64,000 bases of DNA from Zerene cesonia (lineage: Eukaryota > Arthropoda > Insecta > Lepidoptera > Pieridae). The DNA lies in NCBI RefSeq assembly GCF_012273895.1, contig NC_052121.1:5922943-5986942 (forward strand), read 5' to 3'. The notes under the pieces are model-generated. The model was not told the origin of the DNA and made no database searches. It saw only the letters and a program-made list of their open reading frames with translations. Both the position numbers and the translations under genes were made by a program. Positions 38,531-52,788 of the stretch are shown one piece after another. Every line of letters starts with the position of its first letter. The first letter of the stretch is position 1.

Positions 38531-39556
38531 TAAAAAAGACATTGAATAACCTAAAACCGACTGTCAAGGGATCGTTGTAATAATTATTTTTTTCGTTTTT
38601 ATTCCTAGTACTAATATATTATTGATAAACTATAAACGATGACTAATAAGTGATTCCCCATATTCTACTATGTTTCTCTGCTTGTTATCATCCATATGTC
38701 AAGCTTTTTATATTGTATATAATACGGTCTTAAGTAACAATAATTGAAAAGAAAGAAAGAAATATAATAAAAGTATGAATAAGTAAATAAAATATATAAG
38801 TCCTTACGCATGCACGTACTAGTTAGTACTAGTCAAGGTAAAATATCGAGTGACATGTACCTGAATGTTATTACTTTCAAAAACTGTTTTTAATCATAAA
38901 AAACTTATTATGATTAATCGTTTAAGTCAAACCCAATAGATTACTAAAACTTCCAATAGTGCGAGACAATATTACTATAAATTTCAACCGAATAATACAT
39001 ATTTCTTATCTTTGTCCAAGATTTAAAATATATTACATAGCATTTCCTACTTGAAAATATTGTCACGTATGTTTTATCCAAGAGCTGGCGTTGGCAACTC
39101 TAAGAAACAATGTGCCGCTGTTAACTATGCTTAATAAGCGTATACCTACAGCCGTCTTACTGCAAGCAGCAGAATTGCGACCTATTTTCTTCAGTCTATA
39201 AATTTTTATAGTTTTCTATATTTATCACGGTTACATACGATTATTTGGTTTAAAGTTTGTTTTTAATCCAACAGGACACTTCATGTTTCGGCACACATTA
39301 CGAGATTATAAAAGAAAAAAAAAAACAGTAGCAGTCGTGGGACTGCCGATAGAAGTGAAAACGGAACTATTAAGTTGAGAGTAATTAAAACTATATGCAA
39401 AAATTATATGAAATTTTTTAAGTTATATTTATTAATTACATGTGATGGGTTAAACAAATCATGAACAAAATATAAATACAAAGTGGTTGAAAAAATAATT
39501 AATATACAATTGTCTTAATTATACATAGTATTTATATTTACACGAATTTCAATGAA

Positions 39557-39700
39557 TTCAAGTTGCTACTGCGCGTGCGCTAGTCTGGCTCTCCATAGCT
39601 ATAGATATACTATTATCATTAGCATGTCGGTGACGCGAACCGAGGATTTTACCCTCTACCAAAACGCTCAACGCGCCTAAAGAAGTTTTCACTTCAAAAA
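39557..39700 (-). repeat. Probable interspersed repeat (GGCGCGTTGAGCGTTTTGG type)
   Basis: In minus orientation it contains GAAGTGAAAACTTC, TTAGGCGCGTTGAGCGTTTT and GGTTCGCGTCACCGACATGC. I recall this string from many moth and butterfly genomes. There is no second copy in this window. Confidence 0.35.
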
Positions 39701-42700
39701 AGCAAAAAAAAAGACGTACCAAAATATGTCTTCTAGGGTCAGAGTTGGTATTTCTTGAATTAGACAGAAGACTTAGACTGACATGGCCAAACCACACATA
39801 GATCAAGAGAAAACTAATTGGAAACTACGGAATCTAAATTTACTAATGCCTCGCTACTCACAACTGAACGAAAATAACGAGTGCTTAATTATTAACGAAA
39901 TGTTCCTTAAGCCAATCTCCAAATTGGTCCACCTATGGCATAGCTTTGTGGTTCCGCTTCTAAATCTTAGAGAAATTGCGCCATTGCCACACTTATCTCT
40001 CACAGGTTAGTAAATGAATTATTAAAAAGGGTAATCTAATTTGTTTACATAGTTGTACTTATTAATTGGCGCGAAAATTAAGTTTATTATTTTGATTATG
40101 GAATTTTTTATAGTTTTTAAAATAGTGAACTAGCTGGCTGGCTCTGCTTTCCTTTATTGTGGTCCTCTACACCCAGTAGATTTATTTTTAGTAACATTTT
40201 TTTCAATTAATTACAAGTTGGTGATATGGCGATACAGTGTAACAATAAATTGGAAATTAATATTCACAAACAACAATGTCTCAGGGTGCTCGAGATATTC
40301 ATTACCGTGAGCCGTGACCACAGCGAGTAAAATTTTCCTCGAGTTATCAAACTTCGATATAAGTAAGCTTTTATATGAAGAAATGTTTTGAGTTTTGAAG
40401 CTTCGTGTAACCTCTTAAACTTATTTCGATATAATTTATATACGAACTTCAACCTTCCAATTTCCAACCAAATTAGTTCGATACTTAAACATAATGGGAT
40501 TCATTAGATAAACTAATATTACGAGAATGGAGGTTGTCAGTAAAGGTCAACATTAACATTTATTAGAGTGTCGACTCCGCTCTCTGGAACGGATATTTCA
40601 TCATTAAAATTTATACGAAAACGAATGATATTTATCTCTGCCTACTGAGCTATTCACTCTCAATTCGTTTTTCTATATGTATAATTTAAAAATGGTAAGG
40701 GTGCCGATATTTAACAAATAACACGATATTTTTTAAGTTTTCCTAACTATTTCCTCAATTTGTTTCGTGTTAATTAAAAAACATTGATAATTATTCTATT
40801 TTTAAAGTGATTTGACAGATAGAAAACGATCATCACCACCCCTGAACATATTATGATATGAAATTATATACCTATACTGTTGTTTTTATCAACCGATTCA
40901 CGTGATACTTTTTCGATTTTCGATTCGTATCCGACAGCAAAATTGTTGTCATTCTGTTCTATTTTAGAATTTATCCCCAGGGACGGTGGTGACCATTTTT
41001 TGGTGATAATAATGTCTTCGTTGAAATGTTTTTGTTTGAATTGTGTTTATCAAATCTGTACGTCGAGTCATGATGCGGATTAAATAAAATTATTTCCTAA
41101 GGGGAAATGCTACGGGTATTTATTATTCTCAGAGTAATTCATTATGTACTTATTGTACTTATTATGTTCTAATATATACATTTGGAAATGAATTTATGAG
41201 AACTGCAGATACCAATATTTGTGTATCAGAATAGCTGATAGGGCAAAGAGCGTTCCTAGATCCCAATTGCGTTAAATTTATTCGCTCTATCTTTCCAACA
41301 TGAAGCTTCGACTTAATTGATAAAACCATTACGAACAATGATACTGAAAACTACATAAAGATCACCAGTGTAGAATTATACAGAGCTATGGTTTAGTGAT
41401 CAAGGTTTTAATCAATGAGGATGAAATTTGAGATTAAATTGGCCTTTGTTCTTTTACTGTAACATAATGTAAGTATCTAGTTTATAGGTTGGTAACGAAT
41501 AGGCAAACGAAAGAAATTTCAAATCAAACTTCGATGACGTCACGGGTAATAAAAATTATGGTCTTACACATGTTTCACATTATAGGAAGGGATCATACTT
41601 AATATTTAACATAGAAAAATCTGATTCTTTTCTTGATCAGCCTAATACATCGGGTATAATATTAATGATGTCATTACCTCGATGTGGATAAATCGCAAGG
41701 ATATAATATTATCTGCCTATTTAAATGATTTACTGTCCTATTTTGTTATTAGGAAGTTGTACAAATATACCTTTAATGGAATGTTTTTTTGGATCAGTGA
41801 AATAACAATTTATGTATAAAAAATAAATATACAGTAAGAAAGCAATATATTTAATCTTAATAAAAATGGACTGCGATTCTGCAAAACTGTTTAATTGATT
41901 TAGTCAGTTGATAAGAAATCGTAGCCAGTTACAAAGACTATTAACGAAGTGAGGGTAGTTGGGTTGAATATAGAATAAGCAACGTACGAACATCAAGGCA
42001 CAATCCTTACGAATGCGCCCCGTTTCAGAGCAATGCGATGTTTTATAGGATTCGATATCTAAACAAGTTTTGACAAAAAAATAACCAGAAGTTGCATCGA
42101 ACAATACCTAAATATTTTACATTCTATAGGCACGAGTAAGGGATGGAAACCTTTGGCATTTTCATCTGAAGCCGCTGCGCACTAATGGTCTTTTATATGA
42201 TTTCTAATGAAATTTTGTATACGCCTCGCTAATTGAATAGGAATGAGCATATGAAGTTACTCCGAAAGGTTTGCTTTATTTAGAACTAGACAGTTCAGTT
42301 AAATCAATCACTATACATGATTGTTTTAACATAAAATATAGTGTAATATGGCCTTCGCAGTTTTATATCACGTCACTAGTATTTTTTTTATATAAAATTA
42401 CATTTCTGTTAATATAAAAGCTGCATAAATTCGTATAATTTGTATTGGTAGAAAAAGAAATGTCACAAAATCATTATCTTAGAACAATCAGTTAAATTCT
42501 AAGTCCCAATAGGCACATTTTTCTCTTTATACCTACACTAATGAAACTAATTTAATTTAGGAGTGTTTTAGGGTGCGCATGAATGCTAGTTATTTAGGAG
42601 TAATTGTACTCATTTATAAGCACTAGAAATGAATAGTAGTTAGGTATAATATGTAAAAGGAAAAGAAAATCTTTGGGAAGAAATTACTCGATCTACTAAG

Positions 42701-43297
42701 TAATAACAAAAAGAGTAGGTTCATTCATAATAAATCCCAATTGAATTAGTTTCAGACTATTCATATAAAAGAAGTAGTAAATTATTTCGTTTTGTACTTT
42801 TTACAGATTCGTCATTTAAAGCTACCGAATTTTGCGTTGGTCGTTTGACCGTCAGACATTAATTTTATTTGCTGTCGTAATTTCATAGAAAATTAAAAAT
42901 ACAAAAAGGTTTGTAAATGAAGTACCCACATAAATTAACATTTTACTCCTTTAAAAATCCGGATTAGATTCAGTCGCCAGACACGTATTGTGGCTGGGAA
43001 AGGAAATAAGGGTGTATGCAATTAATTAAGTGGCACTGTCCGCATATATTTGCCTAATGCCGAATCCAGAGCAAGCGAAGAATTTTTACCATTCGTTGAT
43101 TGATTTAGCATTATTTTAAATTGAACTTTATGCTCGTTAACTTATTACGTTATATTTAATCCCACTTGCGGTATATGGACATGGAGAAATGTTCACATTT
43201 ACTAATAATTATTATAAATGAAAAACACACCACACGGCTGGCATCAGCTTTCAGATAAAAAAGGAAACATCAAAATCTCTTAACCTACTCGAAAGTT

Positions 43298-43365
43298 TGG
43301 TAACAAAGTCAAAAAAAAATGTCGAATTTAGAGTGCCTTCCTTTTTTTTGAAGTCGGTTCAACAG
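43298..43365 (+). repeat. Fragment of a GAAGTCGGTT-type repeat
   Basis: GTCGAATTTAGAGTGCCTTC and TTTTTTTGAAGTCGGTTCAA. A reversed relative (TTGAAAGGAGGAGGTTTTCA) lies at 59070-59105. Confidence 0.4.
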
Positions 43366-46289
43366 ATAAATCTAAAGAATAATTCTAACTAGGTTAGACG
43401 ATCCATAGAAATGAATTTTATAATTATCGGATTGTATAAGCTTTGGGAAACCCTTTGATGAATAAAATTCCAATTCAATAGCAGTTCGTCTTACTTCGCA
43501 AGTGTTTTCTTAGTGAGGTCCCGTCCTAATGCGTTTTGAGTCTCGCCATTCTCCTTTGTGTGGTTATAAGAGTTTAATGTACAGATTTCAAGCTTTCTAT
43601 GTAATATATCTCTTTACTTTTACAGTATGAATAATTTGTAGATCGAAATGGACGTCTATAACATTTACTTTTGCTTTTGTGCATTTATAATATTAATAAG
43701 GACTAGTAGGACTAATAATTATTATTTTTTGTCATAAAGATTACAAATAGAACGGAGACACGAAAACTAGGATTTTAAAATGTTTTTATAAATTTTGAAT
43801 ACTTTTATGGGAAGTTTTAGCGCAGTGAAAATCAAGGGCTATTGTTTAGAATTTTGGACATTATTCAGGAAACTTGATGACTGTTACACATACACGGTTC
43901 TTGGGGATTATTACTGCTTTATGCAAACGTAGAAGGTGGCCTTGTTGGTTATGTAGATAGCACAGTAAAGAATCCGTTCTAATGTGTACATTATTCTTAT
44001 TGATCTAGAATGTTTGAATATGCGGTACGTAGTAAAATAGAGATGATCAAATGATCCAACAGGAACGCGAGCAGAGTCGCGGGCAAGCTCTATTTATGTA
44101 TTTAGAATACACCTCATATAATATCACTTCGGTTTTGTAAGAAAGTTCATTCCGTTATATTATAACACTTTAAATTTTACACCTTGAGTGAAAATGTCAC
44201 GTTCCGACCATTATTTTAAATATGTACGGTGTACGTGAGTCAGACTTTTCTAAAAGGCATTTATTACTATCTCTCCGAAACCACGCTTCGACCCCGGTAG
44301 TTATAGGATTGATAATGAGTTTCCCTTACATTCCTACAAACTGCATACGAATCAGGAGGAAAAGAGACGTTTTCGATGTATATGAAATTTATAATTTAAA
44401 CCTTGTCTTTTTTGTTTTTGTCATTAGCAATAAAAACAATAATAATGATGAAAACAAAAATTCAACTATTTATATACTAGGTGCTCGCCCCGGTTCGTGC
44501 TTGTCGCACAAAACCGGTACTCTGTGCACTCCTTATGTTTTTATAATATTTTAGAAAGCATGGCTCTATTAAATATGTATTACTTTTAAGTCCTTCTAAA
44601 ATAATATTCATGATACAGGTTTCTCTTAGAAGCACAACTCAGCGGACTTTGTTAAAGTTTTCTGTCCTTTTCCAAGAATAATTTATTCAGAGGGTTTTAA
44701 AAGCGAGGTCGGATTTAGGAAAATGAGTCTTAATATCGAAGAACTTTAAGAATTAAATTAGAATTTTATATTTGTACACAATGGATAGCGTACTCCTGGA
44801 TAAATATATCTACCTGACATTGAAATGTATACCTATAATATATATGTATTTAGAGTCTTACTTATATTATAATTATAATTTTAAGAAACTATCAAATGTG
44901 TAACTTCATAATATAAGTAGATCACAACGCATATTAACAATTCAATTATTATGTACTTACTACATATTATATTGAGTATTATGTAGGTATGTACCTATTC
45001 TCTTTATTCTAGAAAATATCGTTGTAAGCCATACAAGATCATTGTTAAAATCTAAAATGTTGACACTTTTCCTGTTTACACAATTTTTTATCAATGCAAT
45101 TGAAAGCGAGTCCTTAAACGTTTTTATTTGATTTTTATAAGGCTTCTACATTCAGACGAAATAAAGTTTATCATTTAACTTTGTCAGGTGAACACTGCTT
45201 GTACTCAACAATTCATTATTTAGCATTAATTGATTTTATTAGTGCAATAAGCCAATATAGTAACATAACAAAAACATCACGCTCTTTAATGTTTTAAAAG
45301 TCATGAATGTAAATTATACATAAAATGTACGACGATAATAATTTCTCCATTAATAAAAGAAATCCTCCTGACTATGAAAATTGTCATTAGCTGAAAGCAG
45401 GGTTGATAATTTAAAAGCTGGATAGTTGCTTAAAAATTTAGTATTAAACTGCTGCACGTTAATTGCATTAAAATGTGAAAAATCAAAATAGACAAGTGAA
45501 TAAAATAACATCAAAACAAATACCAAACAAATTATATACCAATATAATCCATCTCGATTTTATATTATTTGTTATTATATCCCGTTTACAATCTTATTTG
45601 AAATGGTGCGTAATCCCTTCACTATAAACTAAGTAATTGGAATAAGTGTTTCTTTCAGAAAAAGCATCACTAAACAATTTATGAAATTGAAACCACGCTT
45701 TGTGCTCCTAGTTATCAATAGAACACGATCAGATAACGAGCTCAATAATTTGTCGTTCTATACATAAAAGAAAATGTTTTATGTGCTGGAATCGAGATAA
45801 ACCTTTTAAAATAGATATTTACGTGGCACTTTCAATATAGTCATAGTAGGTATAAGCTTTAGCTTTTATATTTGTATAATACCCTTAAAATTAACAATTT
45901 AATATTTTTATTTACATTCAAAGATTCTGCATTAAATATAATTGTTTGAATTGAACAGATTTATACTTTGCTATGTTCACAATATAGTTTTAAGTGTGCA
46001 GCAAAAAAGATCGTAGGTATGTTGGGCGTCGGGTAGCATGTTTCGTTCTAAAGATTCACACTTGTAACAAATGAGTATTGTTCTCAGAAAAGTGCTTTCT
46101 GACCTTCGGGGTCGTTTTGTAACTTTCCAACTCGAACATTCTTTAACTTGAGAACTATATCGTATTTTCCAGTTGAGCATCGCATACAGACTTTAAGATT
46201 AATGTTTGTTCCTGGAATAAAGTTGTTACTGTATTTTAAATAAGATAGGGTTTGCTTCCTATATGTTTTATTTATCTACTCAAATAGAT

Positions 46290-46442
46290 GAAGGAAAACA
46301 GTCGTAGAAGAAACCGGCATGTCCAAGAATCAAAAAGTTCGATGACACGACATGGCAGCGTGGTGGATTATGTCCTGACACCTCATAGGAGGTGTATGGT
46401 CTATGTCCCTGTGGGAACATGTAACGGCTTTTTATGATGATC
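46290..46442 (+). repeat. Second copy of the same retrotransposon 3' end
   Basis: It shares CCGGCATGTCCAAGAATCAA, GCAGCGTGGTGGATTATG and a GATGATC-like tail. The hairpin is decayed. Confidence 0.55.
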
Positions 46443-46499
46443 GCATTTGTTTAGAGTATGTATTGAAAATCCTTAGTATCGTTTCTACTAAAGGAACAC

Positions 46500-46616
46500 A
46501 GACAGACTGTCTCTTTTCACGCCTAAACCAATGAACGGATTTGGATGAAACAAAGATAGCTTTAGACTTAAATATATAGGAAAGATTTGTCCCGGACATA
46601 CCACGGGAACGTGAAG
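46500..46616 (+). repeat. Second copy of the TGTCGCTTCATCACGCCT-type repeat
   Basis: Similar order of motifs to 31350-31500, diverged. It lies just left of a 1000-N gap. Confidence 0.45.
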
Positions 46617-46718
46617 TATTTGAGGAAAACCTATTGTATTATATTTATTACTATTTTATTATGCTTGGTCGAAGAATATAACTTGAGAAAAACGAAACGG
46701 AATTCCATTCATACGTCT

Positions 46719-47718
46719 NNNNNNNNNNNNNNNNNNNNNNNNNNNNNNNNNNNNNNNNNNNNNNNNNNNNNNNNNNNNNNNNNNNNNNNNNNNNNNNNNN
46801 NNNNNNNNNNNNNNNNNNNNNNNNNNNNNNNNNNNNNNNNNNNNNNNNNNNNNNNNNNNNNNNNNNNNNNNNNNNNNNNNNNNNNNNNNNNNNNNNNNNN
46901 NNNNNNNNNNNNNNNNNNNNNNNNNNNNNNNNNNNNNNNNNNNNNNNNNNNNNNNNNNNNNNNNNNNNNNNNNNNNNNNNNNNNNNNNNNNNNNNNNNNN
47001 NNNNNNNNNNNNNNNNNNNNNNNNNNNNNNNNNNNNNNNNNNNNNNNNNNNNNNNNNNNNNNNNNNNNNNNNNNNNNNNNNNNNNNNNNNNNNNNNNNNN
47101 NNNNNNNNNNNNNNNNNNNNNNNNNNNNNNNNNNNNNNNNNNNNNNNNNNNNNNNNNNNNNNNNNNNNNNNNNNNNNNNNNNNNNNNNNNNNNNNNNNNN
47201 NNNNNNNNNNNNNNNNNNNNNNNNNNNNNNNNNNNNNNNNNNNNNNNNNNNNNNNNNNNNNNNNNNNNNNNNNNNNNNNNNNNNNNNNNNNNNNNNNNNN
47301 NNNNNNNNNNNNNNNNNNNNNNNNNNNNNNNNNNNNNNNNNNNNNNNNNNNNNNNNNNNNNNNNNNNNNNNNNNNNNNNNNNNNNNNNNNNNNNNNNNNN
47401 NNNNNNNNNNNNNNNNNNNNNNNNNNNNNNNNNNNNNNNNNNNNNNNNNNNNNNNNNNNNNNNNNNNNNNNNNNNNNNNNNNNNNNNNNNNNNNNNNNNN
47501 NNNNNNNNNNNNNNNNNNNNNNNNNNNNNNNNNNNNNNNNNNNNNNNNNNNNNNNNNNNNNNNNNNNNNNNNNNNNNNNNNNNNNNNNNNNNNNNNNNNN
47601 NNNNNNNNNNNNNNNNNNNNNNNNNNNNNNNNNNNNNNNNNNNNNNNNNNNNNNNNNNNNNNNNNNNNNNNNNNNNNNNNNNNNNNNNNNNNNNNNNNNN
47701 NNNNNNNNNNNNNNNNNN
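46719..47718. other. Assembly gap, 1000 N
   Basis: Placeholder gap; any reading frame through it is meaningless. Confidence 1.
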
Positions 47719-49319
47719 AAAAATTATTTTATAGTTTTTAGTTTGATGTGCTTGAAAAGCGTGTTTTTTAGTTTTTTTAAACTATATTTTATTTCGTAGT
47801 TAAACTTGTCTCAGTACTCCAACAAGCTACTAGACTAATCTACACTCGAAGCCGCGAGTCATAACTAGCATTTACACTATTCATTTATAATGCGTGTTTG
47901 TTGTACCTACTTGCTCTCTGTTTATTCTAACACGAAAATAATTATACGATTCCCTACCGAAGATACAATGTCATAAAATCCTCGCGAGCGTGAAACAACA
48001 AACAAGTGGGCCGATAAATCATGCTCGCCTTCGCAGACGACGTTATTAGAATTAGTTCTCAGATTCATTATCATTGTTGTGAGAGTAAGTAACACTTAAG
48101 CATTAAGAAGGCCTTTCGTTTACTTTCATAATTAATAAATATTTGGGCGACGATCATTGTATATCTGTTATTAACAGTCTTCTAAGAAATGATACGCCAT
48201 AGTACGTGTTTGTTATTTTTAAATTAATGTTGTAATTTTGTATTATTTTTGCTTCCAGAAAACGCAATTAATGTAATTTAGTTAAAAAAAATTGTATGCT
48301 CTGCACGTAAGCCATTTTTGGCCAAATTCTCAATTAATTTTGCAAATAAGTAGTCTACGAAACAAGATCTATTGAAATTTATGTTTAGCAAAACATTTAA
48401 ATGCAAGAGACGGCAAATCCTCAAAATGCCTGGATTTCGGTCCGGAGCCATCGACAGTAATCTCAACGCAGAGACTTAGAGCCTTGTAAGTCGACTTTAA
48501 TTACAGGCTTCAATCTGAATAGCGTCCTTTAAATTAAGGGTGAGTCAAATTAAAGCCTTCAGCGAATAGGCATATTGATTATAATATCGCTTATTCGTGT
48601 GCACTTACTTTAAGAAGTTTTTATAATAGCAACAGCTTTTTATTAAATAAAATTTTCAATATTAGTTATAAGATGTGTTTTACTTATTATAAGATACTTT
48701 TTTAATATAATCGATTCGAATTTAGATGAGTGAGTTCCAATGGTTTAACATATTTCGCAATCATGTATATGCCCCGGGCGATTGTAGATAAATTGCATTC
48801 AATCAATCATTTTATATCGGCAGGGAACTAAAAACTAAAGTTGTTAAATTATTGGGTATGTGTATGTGATCGGTAAATTCAATATATTTTATTGCAATAC
48901 AAGTGTGTTCGTTCTTTGGATTAATTTATCTCTAAATTTCTTTAATCCAATTTCAATTTATTATGTCTGATAAATAGCTGATGTATATTGGAAAAACTTT
49001 CGATTTTAATGTGTTTTTATGGAAAATTAATTAAGTATGAACTAAATCAATTAATTCTTCAAGGTGATAAAACCACATGACATTCAGTATGTGTGACCAT
49101 TACATACCTAATTACTGTACATTTACGATGCATCCCCTGATAGTAGTCTGGCGGCGGAGTTACGACACTATTTACTACTGTCCGTGGGCGTTTGTCGGGC
49201 CGTTTACCCCAGACGCGGATTGCTTAAAACATGCTAAGGAAATAGAACCACACGGAAAGTTATGATAAAACGCGGTGAATTAACCGTGACCGTGCACAAG
49301 GTCCGTGGTCGCGTTATGT

Positions 49320-49500
49320 TTTGTTTACGGGTTGTAGAGGGCGGGCGGCGCGATCGTGGCGCGACCTCCGCGCTCGGCGCGCAACGGATCAACAGATATG
49401 CCCGTGGATGCAGAGGCATTGCCAGCCGCCGGGCTGGTGTCGCGGCGCGCGCCACTCGCCCGCCCCGCGCCCCTCTGACGTCACCACGAAACCTCCGAAA
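49320..49500. promoter_or_regulatory. GC-rich, CpG-rich island with a CRE palindrome
   Basis: This is the most GC-rich stretch of the window, dense in CG dinucleotides, within AT-rich DNA. TGACGTCA at 49476-49483 is a full cAMP-response element. Long open frames on both strands follow from the composition and are not convincing genes. It may be a promoter or first exon whose gene lies outside the window or has long introns. Confidence 0.45.
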
Positions 49501-50907
49501 TTCTCATGAGCGATTATTGTATCCTCGCAGCTAAACACTAATATAATACAGATACGTGCCTGCTATAGTTTCAAGAAATAGAATTATTATACCTACATCA
49601 GGTTAAAATTATGAAATCAAATAAGTTATTTTAAAAGGATTCTTTTACTTGCCGCTTTTATATTATGTTATATGAAATTTTCCATCAATAAATTACAAAT
49701 AAAGTTGAAGTTAATTAAACTTACTGTAGATTTGTAAACAATCATCACATCAAGGGTACTTTACGTGAAGCTATGGTGGTTGGGAAGTTACTGTGCGCAA
49801 TAAACCGTCATTGTTAGATGTTTAATCCACTTAAGTGGCTAAACCCACTGTTCAAAGACGTATGTCGACTTGTGCCCATTGTTGTCAAAAATATTACTTC
49901 CGATAAATCCAAGCGAGGAATCCTTTGCTGTCTTCTCACAGATGCTAGGTTTACTAATATATTGCTTGTAAGGAACGCTGGGTCGTATATTACTGCTGCT
50001 TGCAACCGCATTTCTGCTCCCGTTAAATATTTGCTCAAAGCTCTTTCTACCTTGCAAAGTAATATAACTCACATACTTTTAGTACACAAAGTTCTTTTGT
50101 CGTTCAATATTATCTTTATATCAAGCATAGTAGTTGTAGTGTGTAAGCGTCTTAGCTAGTCATAATGCCTATATATTTAATAAACATGTTATCGTATATG
50201 TTTACGATGTGTTACAGTCAATATTGTGATATTTATTATATTTATACTACATTAATTTATTAGACTTGATTCATCTTCTGTGTCAGGTAAATACATGTTA
50301 TAATATTAAATCACGACCCAAATATTGGAAAAGAAAAGAAGGACTATTTATAAAAAAGAAAACTGGAATAATAATACAATTTATCGAAAACATGACACAA
50401 GATTAATAATATGATTCTATTTTGTTACAAAGAAATTCTGTTTGAAAATAGCCATATAAATATATGCAAAACTAATCCATTTATTGACACGGTTTGGGAA
50501 ATGAAAGCTTGGGAAAATTCTGACTCTTAACAACGGGATTCGTGACCTTTGGTATTCGAGGATTGGATCCGAGACTTATGTCTCGAGGGACAAAGGTTTG
50601 CTAACTTGATACAGGGTTAACGCAAAAGCTTTTTACTAATTAAGAGTCATCACTTATTATAGTGCACTTTTTAAACTTATACCTCTTGATGCTGAATTTA
50701 TTAACTGAAATGTAATAAAAGCTATGCTATTACGTATTGTTGTATTGGGTGCTGTGATTCGTTAATAAAACGAAATTCATTTCTTGTATATGAAATACAT
50801 AGTGTCTCACAGTCACAGTCTTTATATTTAAGAAAATTTGAATATTGAACGTAGGTTATTTTTTTTACATGTGTAAACGATACAGTATTCCAATAATGTT
50901 AATAAAA

Positions 50908-51155
50908 TGGTGGGCTACCATTGCATCATTGATAAAGATTGCACACACGCAATCTAAGCGTTATGTGGATGAATACTGACACACTTTCTCTTCAGGGGAA
51001 TTGTTATAGCAACCCTGCATCATATAAGTGGTGACGCTATGGCGGCTACCGTTGAATAATTGAAAAAAGTGCACACACGCACTCTTAGCGTTATGTGGAT
51101 GAATAATGGCACACTTTCAGATAGTTCTAACATTACCCTGAATCCAAATAGTGCA
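50908..51155. repeat. Two-copy tandem duplication, period about 130 bp
   Basis: Copy A starts near 50908 and copy B near 51038. They share GCTACC, GCACACACGC, AGCGTTATGTGGATGAATA and ACACTTTC at constant 130-131 bp offsets. Each contains a small hairpin around ACACAC. Confidence 0.8.
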
Positions 51156-51788
51156 CATAATTTGTGACATAAATACGAAATTATAGTAAGCCACAATATA
51201 CAAGTAACGTCTATTCCACATTCCTAGATTCATATCTATACCTTAATTGGTGCAGACTATACTTTCTTTAGCAACAGTAAACAAACATAACCAAGTTACT
51301 ACAAGTGCAATACAATAATTAATATAACAAAAAAACGTATAATGAGTTTATTCGTTTAAGAACAATGATATCACAGACAGACACATATATACAATTATAC
51401 ATATAGTAAACTTGTTAAGAAGAAGACAGAACAATAAATGGGCAAAGAGGTTGCAATTTTTTCGTTCTCTTAGTAAGTAAATTACAAAGAAAAATCGTCT
51501 CTGCATTTGCGTGACTTTGATAACACTCATTTATCGTTTTGAAACTCTTGTAAAATTCAAGTTAGAGTTTGCACTTATAGTATAGTCTGGTGAAGCCATC
51601 TTTCTACCTACATTTTGATGATACTTACAAATTTTCCGAAATGCAATGTGTTTTTATATTATAATATGTTTTACAACATTAATGCGCGTAGTAAACAAAC
51701 GTTAAACCGTATGCAATATACCTAGTCTTGCCATAAATATTGTAATAAAGAAAAAAGAAAATTGTTAACTGCAAATAACATTTATTAC

Positions 51789-52788
51789 NNNNNNNNNNNN
51801 NNNNNNNNNNNNNNNNNNNNNNNNNNNNNNNNNNNNNNNNNNNNNNNNNNNNNNNNNNNNNNNNNNNNNNNNNNNNNNNNNNNNNNNNNNNNNNNNNNNN
51901 NNNNNNNNNNNNNNNNNNNNNNNNNNNNNNNNNNNNNNNNNNNNNNNNNNNNNNNNNNNNNNNNNNNNNNNNNNNNNNNNNNNNNNNNNNNNNNNNNNNN
52001 NNNNNNNNNNNNNNNNNNNNNNNNNNNNNNNNNNNNNNNNNNNNNNNNNNNNNNNNNNNNNNNNNNNNNNNNNNNNNNNNNNNNNNNNNNNNNNNNNNNN
52101 NNNNNNNNNNNNNNNNNNNNNNNNNNNNNNNNNNNNNNNNNNNNNNNNNNNNNNNNNNNNNNNNNNNNNNNNNNNNNNNNNNNNNNNNNNNNNNNNNNNN
52201 NNNNNNNNNNNNNNNNNNNNNNNNNNNNNNNNNNNNNNNNNNNNNNNNNNNNNNNNNNNNNNNNNNNNNNNNNNNNNNNNNNNNNNNNNNNNNNNNNNNN
52301 NNNNNNNNNNNNNNNNNNNNNNNNNNNNNNNNNNNNNNNNNNNNNNNNNNNNNNNNNNNNNNNNNNNNNNNNNNNNNNNNNNNNNNNNNNNNNNNNNNNN
52401 NNNNNNNNNNNNNNNNNNNNNNNNNNNNNNNNNNNNNNNNNNNNNNNNNNNNNNNNNNNNNNNNNNNNNNNNNNNNNNNNNNNNNNNNNNNNNNNNNNNN
52501 NNNNNNNNNNNNNNNNNNNNNNNNNNNNNNNNNNNNNNNNNNNNNNNNNNNNNNNNNNNNNNNNNNNNNNNNNNNNNNNNNNNNNNNNNNNNNNNNNNNN
52601 NNNNNNNNNNNNNNNNNNNNNNNNNNNNNNNNNNNNNNNNNNNNNNNNNNNNNNNNNNNNNNNNNNNNNNNNNNNNNNNNNNNNNNNNNNNNNNNNNNNN
52701 NNNNNNNNNNNNNNNNNNNNNNNNNNNNNNNNNNNNNNNNNNNNNNNNNNNNNNNNNNNNNNNNNNNNNNNNNNNNNNNNNNNNNNNN
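51789..52788. other. Assembly gap, 1000 N
   Basis: Placeholder gap of unknown true size. Confidence 1.

Larger units (their letters stand above)
34408..49319. other. Gene desert with repeats and one gap
   Basis: Apart from the listed repeats, the 28-bp hairpin and two gaps, I see only AT-rich sequence. No exon with convincing splice signals and protein content was found. Distal regulatory DNA or long introns of an outside gene are possible. Confidence 0.5.

Noticed and set aside
49234..49534. Overlapping long frames on both strands in the GC island
   Set aside because: GC-rich DNA lacks stop codons by composition. Arg/Ala/Pro-rich products on both strands argue against either being real.
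49818..50156. A 113-codon plus frame with an overlapping minus frame
   Set aside because: It looked somewhat transposon-like, but I could match neither strand to a known family.
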